Shown here: in pieces, positions 34,090 to 46,561 of the stretch
Numbering within the stretch: the stretch's first letter is position 1
Layout: the number at the start of each line of letters is the position of its first letter
NCBI GenBank assembly: GCA_964017045.1
Contig: OZ024798.1
Coordinates: 33,017,050-33,081,049 of the forward strand
DNA: 64,000 nucleotides
From: Omphiscola glabra
Taxonomy: Eukaryota; Mollusca; Gastropoda; Lymnaeidae
Direction of reading: 5' to 3'
Position numbers and translations under genes: made by a program
The notes under the pieces: model-generated
What the model was told of the DNA's origin: nothing
Databases searched by the model: none
The model's input: the letters and a program-made list of their open reading frames with translations, nothing else

Positions 34090-34345
34090 AACTTATCACA
34101 ATCATTGCCACTTCCACTTATCACAATCGTTGCCACCTAAACTTATCACAATGATTGCCACTTCCACTTATCACAATCATTGCCACTTCCACATCATAAT
34201 CATTGCCACTTCCATTAATCACAATCATTGTTACTTCCATTTATTACAATCATTGCCACTTCCATTTATTACAATTACAAGTATTGCCACTTCCTCTTAT
34301 CACAAGCATTGCCACTTCCTCTTATAACAATCATTGCCACATCTT
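34090..34345. repeat. About 25-bp degenerate minisatellite
   Basis: Around ten units of ACTTATCACAATCATTGCCA with CTTCC, with small length changes and substitutions (ATTAATCAC, ATTTATTAC, CTCTTATCAC). The resulting open frames on the plus strand (TNHNHCHF-like) follow from the repeat. Confidence 0.85.
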
Positions 34346-35044
34346 ACATTCCAGCATTTCCAGTACCAGTAATAATTTTTTTAAATATTTACACTCATTA
34401 AAACCAACCCCACAAGTGTATCCACAAATGTTAAAAAAATGTGTATGTAAGATTACTAGTTTTAAAATGTTAAATAAACATTAGTATTTATTTCCCTTAT
34501 CATTTTGAGAATGAGCATTAGCTATATGTGCGTTTAAGGGAATTACGCTTAAACTGTAGCAACATTATACATGTATCATACCTGTACCAATGATTCTGAC
34601 TTGTACCAGTCTATTGTGCTGTAGTTAAAAATCATTTTGTTAAATTTGTAACATTATATGTCTTCTTGGCATTCATCAATAAATGTACATGTTTTTTGGA
34701 ATATTTCTGGCTTTATGTCTGCTAAAAAAATGTATTTTACTAAAGTGCTTAAATAATTTTGGTCCTTTATTATGGACACGTATCTGTCACCAGATCATGT
34801 GGTTCAAAACTGAAGCGGTTAACTGCTGGCATGTACGCCTCAAAATGTACATCAGTCTAACATTTCATCACCTGACTTGCTCAGCTTTCTCAAGGCTCCA
34901 TACACACATTACATTCACATATGTGTGACACTGCCAGCCATCCACTCCCCACTCACCTACAACACACCAGTAAAAAAAAAACACCTAGACATGTCAACTT
35001 TAGGTCTCGCTCTCTGTCCGACAAATCTGTGTAAACACCGTAAT

Positions 35045-36510
35045 GATAAGTTATAGGTTACAAAGCAGTACCGTGTTATAGGATAAAACCAACACCATGT
35101 TATAGGATAAAACCAGCACCATGTTATAGGATAAAACCAGCACCATGTTATAGGATAAAACAATACTATGCTGTAGGATAAAACCAGCACCATGTTATAG
35201 TTTAAAACCAACACCATGTTATAGGATAAAACCAACACCATGTTATAGTTGTAGGATAAAACCAACATCTTGTTATAGTTATAGGATAAAACCAACACCA
35301 TGTTATAGGATAAAACCAACATCATGTTACAGTTATAGGATAAAACACCATGTTATAGTTATAGGATAAAACCAACACCATGTTATGGTTATAGGATAAA
35401 ACCAACACTGTGTTATAGGTTAAATGGTATAGAATAAAACCAACAACCATGTTATAGTTATAGGATAAAACCAGCACCATGTTAAAGTTATAGCATAAAA
35501 CCAACACCATGTTATAGGATAAAACCAACACCATGTTATAGGATAAAATCAACACTATGTTATAGGTTAAAACCAGTACTATGCTGTAGGATAAAAACCA
35601 GCACCATTTTATAGGATAAAACCAACACCATGTTATAGGATAAAACCAACACCATGTTATAGTTATAGGATAAAACCAACACCATGATATAGTTATAGGA
35701 TAAAATCAACACCATGTTATAGGATAAAACCAACACCATATTATAGTTATAGGATAAAACCAGCACCATGTTAAAGTTATAGCATAAAACCAACACCATG
35801 TTATAGGATAAAACCAACACCATGTTATAGGATAAAATCAACACTATGTTATAGGTTAAAACCAGTACTATGCTGTAGGATAAAAACCAGCACCATTTTA
35901 TAGGATAAAACCAACACCATGTTATAGGATAAAACCAACACCATGTTATAGTTATAGGATAAAATCAACACCATGTTATAGGATAAAACCAACACCATAT
36001 TATAGTTATAGGATAAAACCAACACCATGTTATGGTTATAGGATAAAATCAACACCATGTTATAGGATAAAACCAACACCATGTTATAGGATAAAACCAA
36101 CAGCATGTTATAGGTTAAAACCAGTACTATGCTGTAGGATAAAACCAGTACTATGCCGTAGGATAAAACCAGCACCATGTTATAGTTATAAGATAAAACC
36201 AACACCATGTTATAGTTATAGGATAAAACCAACACCATGTTATAGTTATAGGATAAAACCAACACCATGTTATAGTTATAGGATAAACCCAACACTATGT
36301 TATAGTTATAGAATAAAACCAACACCATGTTATAGGATAAAACCAACACGATGTTATAGTTATAGGATAAAACCAACACCATGTTATAGTTATAGGATAA
36401 AACCAACACCATGTTATAGTTATATAATAAAACGAACACCATGTTATAGGATAAACCAGTACCATGTTTTAGGTTAAAAACAGCACCATGATGTAGGTTA
36501 AAGCCAGTAC
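35045..36510. repeat. 24/30-bp minisatellite with higher-order duplication
   Basis: The unit is CACCATGTTATAGGATAAAA plus CCAA (24 bp) or the same with an extra TATAGT (30 bp). About 55 units fill 1.4 kb. A block of variant units (AATCAACACTATG, AACCAGTACTATGCTGTAGG, AACCAGCACCATTTTATAGG) is repeated at a spacing of about 289 bp (near 35540 and 35830), showing larger-scale duplication. Long minus-strand frames rich in MVLVLSYN are by-products. Confidence 0.95.
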
Positions 36511-36836
36511 GTGCAGATGCGCCCCGAAGAACAGTGGCTAAAAAGATGGGGGGGGGGGGGGATTTAATTTAAATAGGCCTATTTTTGTAGATGTCTTTTT
36601 GTCTTAATGGTATTAAAAATGGGTAGAAATGAATGTTTCTTTTGTATTATGTTCATCCCCTGGGGGGTGGGGGCGCCTTCTCGTCTGCCTAAATTCATTT
36701 CATTTGTTAATTAACAAATGAGCTTACCTGAAAATGCGCGGAGGTTGAATGTTAGATATTCCCCCGAGGTGGACTCGGTACCCCCTCGCCCGGGGCGTCA
36801 TTAGGTCCTTTTGAATCTCTTTAATGATTTTGATGA

Positions 36837-39800
36837 CACTCAACACAAAGATTGGCTCTCACTCAACACAAAGATTGGCTCTCTCAATACAAAGATTGGC
36901 TCACTCAACACAAAGATTGGCTCAATCAACACAAAGATTGGCTCAATCAACACAAAGATTGGCTCAATCAACACAAAGATTGGCTCTCTCAATACAAAGA
37001 TTGGCTCACTCAACACAAAGATTGGCTCAATCAACACAAAGATTGGCTCAATCAACACAAAGATTGGCTCTCTCAATACAAAGATTGGCTCACTCAACAC
37101 AAAGATTGGCTCTCTCAATACAAAGATTGGCTCACTCAACACAAAGATTGGCTCACTCAACACAAAGATTGGCTCAATCAACACAAAGATTGGCTCACTC
37201 AACACAAAGATTGGCTCTCTCAATACAAAGATTGGCTCACTCAACACAAAGATTGGCTCACTCAACACAAAGATTGGCTCAATCAACACAAAGATTGGCT
37301 CAATCAACACAAAGATTGGCTCTCTCAATACAAAGATTGGCTCACTCAACACAAAGATTGGCTCTCACTCAACACAAAGATTGGCTCTCTCAATACAAAG
37401 ATTGGCTCACTCAACACAAAGATTGGCTCACTCAACACAAAGATTGGCTCAATCAACACAAAGATTGGCTCACTCAACACAAAGATTGGCTCACTCAACA
37501 CAAAGATTGGCTCACTCAACACAAAGATTGGCTCACTCAACACAAAGATTGGCTCACTCAACACAAAGATTGGCTCACTCAACACAAAGATTGGCTCACT
37601 CAACACAAAGATTGGCTCACTCAACACAAAGATTGGCTCACTCAACACAAAGATTGGCTCACTCAACACAAAGATTGGCTCACTCAACACAAAGATTGGC
37701 TCACTCAACACAAAGATTGGCTCACTCAACACAAAGATTGGCTCTCAATCAATACAAAGATTGGCTCTCTCTCAACACAAAGATTGGCTCACTCAACACA
37801 AAGATTGGCTCACTCAACACAAAGATTGGCTCACTCAACACAAAGATTGGCTCACTCAACACAAAGATTGGCTCACTCAACACAAAGATTGGCTCACTCA
37901 ACACAAAGATTGGCTCACTCAACACAAAGATTGGCTCACTCAACACAAAGATTGGCTCACTCAACACAAAGATTGGCTCACTCAACACAAAGATTGGCTC
38001 ACTCAACACAAAGATTGGCTCACTCAACACAAAGATTGGCTCACTCAACACAAAGATTGGCTCACTCAACACAAAGATTGGCTCACTCAATACAAAGATT
38101 GGCTCACTCAATACAAAGATTGGCTCACTCAATACAAAGATTGGCTCACACTCAACACAAAGATTGGCTCACTCAATACAAAGATTGGCTCACACTCAAC
38201 ACAAAGATTGGCTCTCACTCAACACAAAGATTGGCTCTCACTCAACACAAAGATTGGCTCACTCAACACAAAGATTGGCTCACTCAATACAAAGATTGGC
38301 TCTCACTCAACACAAAGATTGGCTCTCACTCAATACAAAGATTGGCTCACTCAATACAAAGATTGGCTCACTCAATACAAAGATTAGCTCACTCAATACA
38401 AAGATTGGCTCACACTCAACACAAAGATTGGCTCTCACTCAACACAAAGATTGGCTCTCACTCAACACAAAGATTGGCTCACTCAACACAAAGATTGGCT
38501 CACTCAATACAAAGATTGGCTCTCACTCAATACAAAGATTGGCTCACACTCAACACAAAGACTGGCTCTCACTCAACACAAAGATTGGCTCTCACTCAAC
38601 ACAAAGATTGGCTCACTCAACACAAAGATTGGCTCACTCAACACAAAGATTGGCTTTCACTCAGCACAAAGATTGGCTCTCACTCAACACAAAGATTGGC
38701 TCTCAATCAACACAAAGATTGGCTCTCACTCAACACAAAGATTGGCTCTCACTCAACACAAAGATTACCTCTCATTCACTCAACACAAAGATTATCTCTC
38801 ACTCAATAAAAAGATTGCCTCTCACTCAACACAAAGATTGGCTCTTCCTAAACACAAAGATTGGCTCTCAATCAAAACAAAGATTGGCTATCACTCAACA
38901 CAAAGATTGGCTCTCACTCAACACAAATATTCGCTTTCACTCAACACAAATATTGGCTCTCACTCAACACAAAGATTGGCTCTCAATCAAAACAAAGATT
39001 GGCTCTCACTCAACACAAAGATTGGCTCTCACTCAACACAAATATTCGCTTTCACTCAACACAAAGATTGGCTCTCACTCAACACAAATATTGGCTTTCA
39101 CTCAAAACAAATATTGGCTTTCACTCAACACAAATATTGGCTTTCACTCAACACAAATATTGACTTTCACTCAACACAAAGATTGGCTCTCCCTCAACAC
39201 AAACATTGGCTCTCACTCAACACAAAGATTGCCTCTCCCTCAACACAAAGATTGGCTCTCACTCAACACAAAGATTGACTCTTACTCAACACAAAGATTG
39301 GCTCTTACTCAACACAATGATTGTTTGTCACTCAACACAAAGATTGGCTATCACTCAACACAATGATTGTCTTTCACTCAACACAAAGATTGGCTCTCAC
39401 TCAACACAAAGATTGGCTCTCATTCGACACAAAGATTGACTCTCACTCAACCCAAAGATTGGCTCTCACTCGACACAAAGGTTGGCTCTCACTCAACACA
39501 GAGATTGTTTCTCACTCGACACAAAGATTGGCTCTCACTCAACACAAAGAATGGCTCTCACTCGACACAAAGATTGGCTCTCACTCAACACAAAGATTGG
39601 CTCTCACTCAACACAAAGATTGGCTCTCACTCACTCAACACAAAGATTGGATCTCACTCAACACAATGATTGTCTTTCACTCAACACAAAGATTGGCTAT
39701 CACTCAACACAATGATTGGCTCTCACTCAACACAAAGATTGGCTCTCACTCAACACAAAGATTTGCTCTCACTCAACACAAAAGATTGGCTCTCACTCAA

Positions 39801-40812
39801 CACAAAGATTGCCTCTCACTCAACACAAAGAATGACTCTCACTCAACAGAAAGCTTGGCTCTCACTCGACACAATGATTGGCTCTCACTCGACACAAAGA
39901 TTGACTCTCACTCAACACAAAGATTGGCTCTCACTCGACACAAAGGTTGGCTCTCACTCAACACAAAGATTGGCTCTCACTCAACACAAAGATTGTCTCT
40001 CACTCAACACAAAGATTGGCTCTCACTCAACACAAAGATTGGCTCACTCAAAACAAATATTGGCTTTAATTCAACACAAATATTCGCTTTCACTCAACAC
40101 AAATATTGGCTCTCACTCAACACAAATATTGGCTCTCACTCAACACAAAGATTGGCTTTCACTCAACACAAATATTGGCTTTCACTCAACACCAATATTG
40201 ACTTTCACTCAACACAAAGATTGGCTCTCACTCAACACAAAGATTGGCTCTCACTCAACACAAAGATTGGCTCTCACTCAACACAAAGATTGACTCTCAC
40301 TCAACACAAAGATTGGCTCTCACTCAACACAAAGATTGGCTCTCACTCAACACAAAGATTGGCTCTCACTCACTCAACACCAATATTGACTTTCACTCAA
40401 CACAAAGATTGGCTCTCACTCAACACAAAGATTGGCTCTCACTCAACACAAAGATTGGCTCACTCAACACAAAGATTGGCTCTCACTCAACACAAAGATT
40501 GGCTCACACTCAACACAAAGATTGACTCTCACTCAACACAAAGATTGGCTCTCACTCAACACAAAGATTGGCTCTCACTCAACACAAAGATTGGCTCTCA
40601 CTCACTCAACACCAATATTGACTTTCACTCAACACAAAGATTGGCTCTCACTCAACACAAAGATTGGCTCTCACTCAACACAAAGATTGGCTCTCACTCA
40701 ACACAAAGATTGACTCTCACTCAACACAAAGATTGGCTCTCACTCAACACAAAGATTGGCTCTCAATTAAAACACAAAGATTGGCTCTCACTCAACACAA
40801 AGATTGGCTCAC
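36837..40812. repeat. Giant 21/23-bp minisatellite (about 4 kb)
   Basis: From 36837 to about 38150 the unit is mainly 21 bp, CTCACTCAACACAAAGATTG plus G, roughly 60 copies. From there to 40812 it is mainly 23 bp, CTCTCACTCAACACAAAGAT plus TGG, over 100 copies. The second part is more diverged (ATATTGGCTTTC, GATTGTCTT, TCGACAC variants). The unit lacks stop codons in all three forward frames, giving overlapping open frames of hundreds of codons (SLNTKIG, HSTQRLA, LTQHKDW repeats). I do not call a protein: three frames are equally open and there is no splice, start or signal context. Confidence 0.97.
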
Positions 40813-41548
40813 GCGTAAAAAGAAACGAGAGGAGAGAAATTAAGTGTGCTGTTGTGAAAGAAAAACAAATGCACTGGAGAAATATAGAGAACCCAAATGG
40901 AAGGGTAAATAACAGAATTAAAAAAGATAAGCAGATATAGATACGGTAGTTAACATGCGAGTCCCACGGGGGAAGTATGGAAAAAATAGGGGGTCGTCAC
41001 AGTGGAGTAATTTTGCCCCCCACTTCCACGAAAAAACTCAAGGCTGTTGAAAATGTTACCCCTCAATATAAGGACAAAAGTTCTGCCCGGGGTAGACAGC
41101 CTCCGCACCTCTTTCATACGCCACTGACATTCGAAACAATGAGTTTACCGCATTTTGTGACACTAACTCTAGTGACGCCACACTGACGGCTCTAAATGGA
41201 CTTTTCAATTTAGAGATTCGATCATATCAGTTTATTTTCATTTTAAACTAAAGGGTCTAAAGGGCAAGGCAATGCCGGCAAGGGGAAGGTCGGCATTCTT
41301 TTTTTTATTTTTTTATTTTAAAAAGTGACTTGATTAGCAAGAATAGTTTATAACCAGATCCGTCTATTAAGGTGGGCGTGCTTCTTGCTATTGTAGAAAC
41401 AATGACATTGACTTGAACTGGTTGTCACATAAATCAGTCAGTAATGACATTGACCTTCATTTTGGTAATTGGTAAACCTTACAAGGGAGATCACTGTCAT
41501 TGAGAAATTATTATTTTTTGAAGCTATTTGTGACTGCAGCAAATTATT
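40813..41548. other. Region between the giant array and the DUF21 gene
   Basis: Contains a terminus-like CATACGCCACTG at about 41117-41128, of the CAGTGGCGTA hAT type also seen at 52663, but I could not find a matching left end with target duplication. The last 300 bases before 41549 presumably include the 5' UTR and promoter of the DUF21 gene. No other exon seen. Confidence 0.4.
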
Positions 41549-44500
41549 ATGGGTAGCAACTTTATCAACTGCACTGTAATTTCAGAAGATCAAATAAATT
41601 GCAATGGGACATATTTCGATCGCGAAGAAAAGGTTCTTACATACATTGACACTTGGTTTTGGATTTACATTGGAATTTATGTAGGCCTAGTAATATTTGC
41701 TGGTTAGTAAATATTATTCCTAAAATTATAATTATTACTTAAAATGTAAATTTAATTCTTTTCAGACTTTTCTTGCATCAACTCAGTCAAATGACAACTC
41801 AACGATTTTTTAAAAATTTAATTACTGTAATTTTTCTCTTGGCCTACCCTCATTTACACACACTGAGTCTGATACAGACAAAATATTGATTGATTGATGA
41901 AATACTTTTATAGCGTCTGGCCCTGTGCCTGTGTCCATGATATTTTCAGTTTGCCTCAAAGATTGGGGCAAACTATTCCACAATTTAGGAACAATAGCTT
42001 CAAAAGAGCGTACTCTATATGACTCAGAAAGAACTGTGTTGAAGAGTGCAGGTTTTGTAAGGATACATGTTTAGAAATCAGTTTTTGAAGATATTCGGGT
42101 GCAGAGCCTTCTATACAGCTGTACACCAGGGACAGAATTTTGTGGTCAATGCGCTCACACACAGGGAGCCAGTGGAGATCTTTAAGAACTGGGGTGATAT
42201 GGTCAGATTTTACATGCTGCAGTATTTTGTACCTTTTGGAATTTCTGAATTTGGTTTTTAGGTAAACCCCACAAACAACTGTTACAGTAATCTAATCTTG
42301 CTTGGATTAGAATGACTGCTATGGCTTTGGCTGTTCTCTTATTAAGTTGAGGACGCAGCTGACCCAGGGCGTGTAGATGATAGAAACAAGTCCTGACCAC
42401 AGAACTGATATGAGGGATCATTGTAACTTTACTGTCAATGTAGAAGTCAAGGTCTCTAACAGTGTTGGACAAGGGGATCTCAGAGGCACCAACTTTTATT
42501 GATGCAATAGCAACCTTCTGAAGATTGGCATCAAAAACACATATAATTGCCTCTGTCTTATCATTATTTAATTTAAGTCTCTGTGATGCCATCCATGATT
42601 TGACCACAAGATAGCAGTCCTCGACAGCCTGAACAGCAGCAGCACAGTCCAAATAATCAGGGCGGAAACACTTGTACAGTTCTGTATGAGGCATATTTAT
42701 AGGAACTATTTTGTCTAAAAATTCAGAGGGATCATCTCTAACCAGTTGAGGACCCCTAATACTAAACCAAGGATTCACAACATAATCATGAACATCGTCG
42801 TTTTGATTATCTTCATTGCTTTCCTGGTTGTTTTTATCAGTGTCAGATTTACTGCTAGAATATCAAAATGACTAGGGATTGTTAGTTCAGTGTCACTGTC
42901 AGACATTTTGGAATTATGCGATATTACTTGCAACACAAAATAAAATTCCTGAACACAACAAAAGCTGGTAATAGTAAACAAGAAATGGAAGCCACCATTA
43001 AAATGCCTGGATGTGCAGGAATATGTAAGAAGCAATCTGATTAGCTGTTACCAAGACCAACCAGCCAATCTCAAGGCTTGAATTATCAGGCTGATAGCTC
43101 GGCCATCTGTCTTTTTCACTACTCCACCTTGGGCCGATAGATCGGTCCAGTCATCTCAAGAGGGTTAAGATTACTAATAGTAATAGTATAGCCAGTATAG
43201 ATAGAAACATTTAATTTAATTGGAACCAAAATTTAAATCATTAGCCATGATTAGTCACACCATTAATTTTTTGGTATTTGAATTTAAACTGACCTTTCTG
43301 GGCCTTTTTTTGACAGGACAGTAATAACTAATGACCTTTTTTTTTTAAAATGTATAATTTATATTTTTTAAAAAGTTAGTTTTTTATTATTTAAAAAAGT
43401 ATATATATATATATATTGGAAAAAATTCTAATTGACTATAATATTACTATTGTTAGCATGAAATGAGAGTCACGCATAGAAATCAGTCTGAGATAAAAAC
43501 AAATTTCAAGACACTCTTAGGTGATGAAAACCCTTAAGCACTTGGGGGTGCAGCACTATTGGCCTTATGTCAGCATACTGGTCATAATTGTCTATGTTGT
43601 TGACATGAGAATTCATCATACTTAGCATTTATCTGTAAGATGGGGCCATCCATAAATGACTTTGCGCTATTTTTTTAGATTTTTACCCTACCAACCCTCA
43701 TCATCTTAACTTGGTCTCAAAATTTAGACACCCACATAATACATTTTCACAAATTCATGACCTCTTCCCCCTTAGGTACATGACATCATTTAGGGATGGT
43801 CTTTAACTTTAAAACAATTGCTGTGAATGAATTATCACCATGAATCAACCATTCAATCTCCAAATTATTCTAAAAAAATTAAAATTTAAAGGTCTGATTG
43901 TTTCTCTACTTCAGGCCTCATGTCTGGGCTCACCATGGGTTTGCTTTCACTTGACTCTACCACCCTGGTCACCTTGATAGATGGAGGAACAGCTCGTGAG
44001 AAAAAATATGCAAAACGTATCCTTCCAGTTGTTAAGAGACATCACTTGTTATTAGTTACACTGCTGTTGTCCAATTCTGCTGCAGTTGAAGCTATGCCCA
44101 TTTTTCTGGACAGAATCTCTAATCCCATCTTTGCAATTGTCATATCAGTCACAGCTGTTCTGATATTTGGGGAGTGAGTATAATCATCTTACAAGTTTTA
44201 AATTATAGAAAAAAAACTTAAAATAGCATCCTGGTTCTACTATAAAATGCATTGCATATTAGCCTTTAAATCATTAGAACATTTCTTTCATTATAATATA
44301 CTTCTCAGAATTCTTTTAAAAACAATGTTTAACTGAAATTTTTAGGGTTATCCCCCAAGCCATTTGTACAAGACATGGCCTGGCAATAGGTGCATACTTA
44401 TCTCCGTAAGTTGAACTGTTGTTTTTGAAAACTATCCTTCATAACCAATTACATTTGACATTTTCATTAATCAAAGAATATGGTTAATTATTAAAAGAAA

Positions 44501-46524
44501 GAATACCTTTTAATTTTGTACTCTGTTTCACTCACAACTTTGATGATGTACATTTTAGATACTTTTAATTTATGTAACGGCAGCTTTTTCAAACTTTATT
44601 ACATTTATTTACCTTTGCATTTTTCTTCAGAAGGAAGTTATGAGTTATTAAAATAAATATTTGGTGTTCAGAATAATTTTTATTCTGTTGGGCTCCTTCG
44701 TATCAATTTTAAAAAATGTTTTTATCTCTTACAGATTAGTTTACCTTTTGATGGGTATATTTTTCATAATTTCATTTCCCTTGTCAATGGTACTTGACTG
44801 CTGTCTTGGAAAAGAGCATGGAACATTTTTTAGAAGAGCCCAACTTAAAGCTTTAATTGATATCCATGGTGAAGATTCCCAAGCAGAAGGCTTAGGTGCC
44901 AGGGAAGACACACTATCTCATGATGAAGTTGCAATTATAAAGGTATGAAATTGTATTATTTTATTTTACTGAATTTAATATTTGAAAAAGTTATTAATCA
45001 TGAAAGTATTCATGTTGTTATTGTATTGTATTTCTCATTTCAGTTTCATCCATTTTTTAAAGTGTAACACTTAAGCTATACAAAAATTATTTGGGTAACA
45101 CACATTATATTGTTCTGAGAAGTCAACATGAATATTGTGTTGGTTGATAGAAAAGTGATTACTTCATGGATTGTTTCATTATGTAAAGGATCTTAAGAAA
45201 AAAAAAATCCAAATATTTTCAGCAATTATAAGCTTACTAGTATAATTGTGACATTGTATTTTTTATTAATTTCTTAGATGGCTGGTTATTTCATTGTAAT
45301 TAATATATGTGCATTTGATATTCTCAGGGTTGTTTAGACATGAAAAATAAAACTGCCAGAGATGCAATGTTAAATATTGATAAAGCCTTTATGATCAACT
45401 CACATGCCAGACTGGATCATGAGACTATGACCCATGTAAATCTTATTTTATATTTTATACAACAGTAACATGTCTTTTTACATTGTAGAAATGGCAATAA
45501 CAAATTTTTTCAAGAAACTGCAATAAAATATTACATTAATTTTTTTTTTTTTTTTTAAATTTGATTTATCAATTGTTCTGTATACAGTTAACGTAAGTTA
45601 AAGGCTTCTGCTTTATATAGGTAAAAGATATTTAATTATGGCTTCATTTTATAAGTTTGATTTAAATATTTTAAAATATCTTTAATTAAAGAATGAGTCT
45701 TTGAGAAACAAAATATTTTCTCAACTCTTTACATTATTCCGTGTGCCAGTTGATTCAGCGCTGCCATTCTCGTGTCCCAGTGTACACCAATGATCGTTCT
45801 AATGTTGTGGCCCTACTGCTCACTAAAACACTGATCAAGCTCAACCCTGATGATGCAATTCCTGTCATTCGACTTATTGGAGATGAACGTTACTCCCGTT
45901 CTGCCCTGTTTATTGAGTCAGATATGCCATTGTTTGACCTACTGAATTTATTTCAGACTGGCAGAAGTAAATTGTTTACTTGTAGATTATTTTATAAAAT
46001 TTGTCATTTGAAAACATGTAGCTGTTTTTTTTTATGTTTCATGTTTACAAATAATTCTTCTATATTATAATAAAAGTTAGTTTGATAACAAATTATTAAA
46101 CTTCCAACAAAAAACTAAGCATAATCAAAAGCTTTGTTCTAAAATTAAGCCTATGCAAGAAATGTTCATTAATTTTACCAGTTTGTAGTTTTTTAGCTAC
46201 TATTGGATTATTTGTAAATTTCACCTGTGTCAGAACAACATAAGCTGTTGAAGCTCTGAACATTCACAATTACCAATTTATCTGCAGGCCATCTCGCCAT
46301 TGTAAGGGAGAAAAAGAAGAATGTTGAAAACCATGAGGAGATCGACCATGCAGAGTCAGCCCCCTTGCTTGTTAATATTGAGGACAACTCAAACACTAGA
46401 GCAGATGAGCATCATGTACCTGAAGGGGTAGATTTTCATTCTATCTTACAACTCTAAAATTGCATTTTAAATATTTCCTTTTAGCAAGTGGTCAAAATCT
46501 TGTTACCATAATTTTATGTAGGGT

Positions 46525-46561
<37 letters not shown>

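Noticed and set aside
34957..36442. Minus-strand open frames rich in MVLVLSYN as membrane proteins
   Set aside because: They are translations of a 24/30-bp minisatellite and break wherever a unit length changes.
36837..40812. CRISPR-like array
   Set aside because: Units are directly adjacent with no unique spacers, and the window is clearly eukaryotic. It is a minisatellite.
36811..40940. Overlapping open frames up to 851 codons (repeats SLNTKIG, HSTQRLA, LTQHKDW) as a repetitive protein gene
   Set aside because: The 21-bp unit has no stop in any forward frame, so all frames are open by construction. There is no start context, exon structure or preference for one frame.
36529..41128. One large hAT element (CAGTGGCTAAAAAG to CATACGCCACTG) carrying the giant array
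   Set aside because: The ends are only loosely inverted and the flanking octamers do not match. I could not support a single element.
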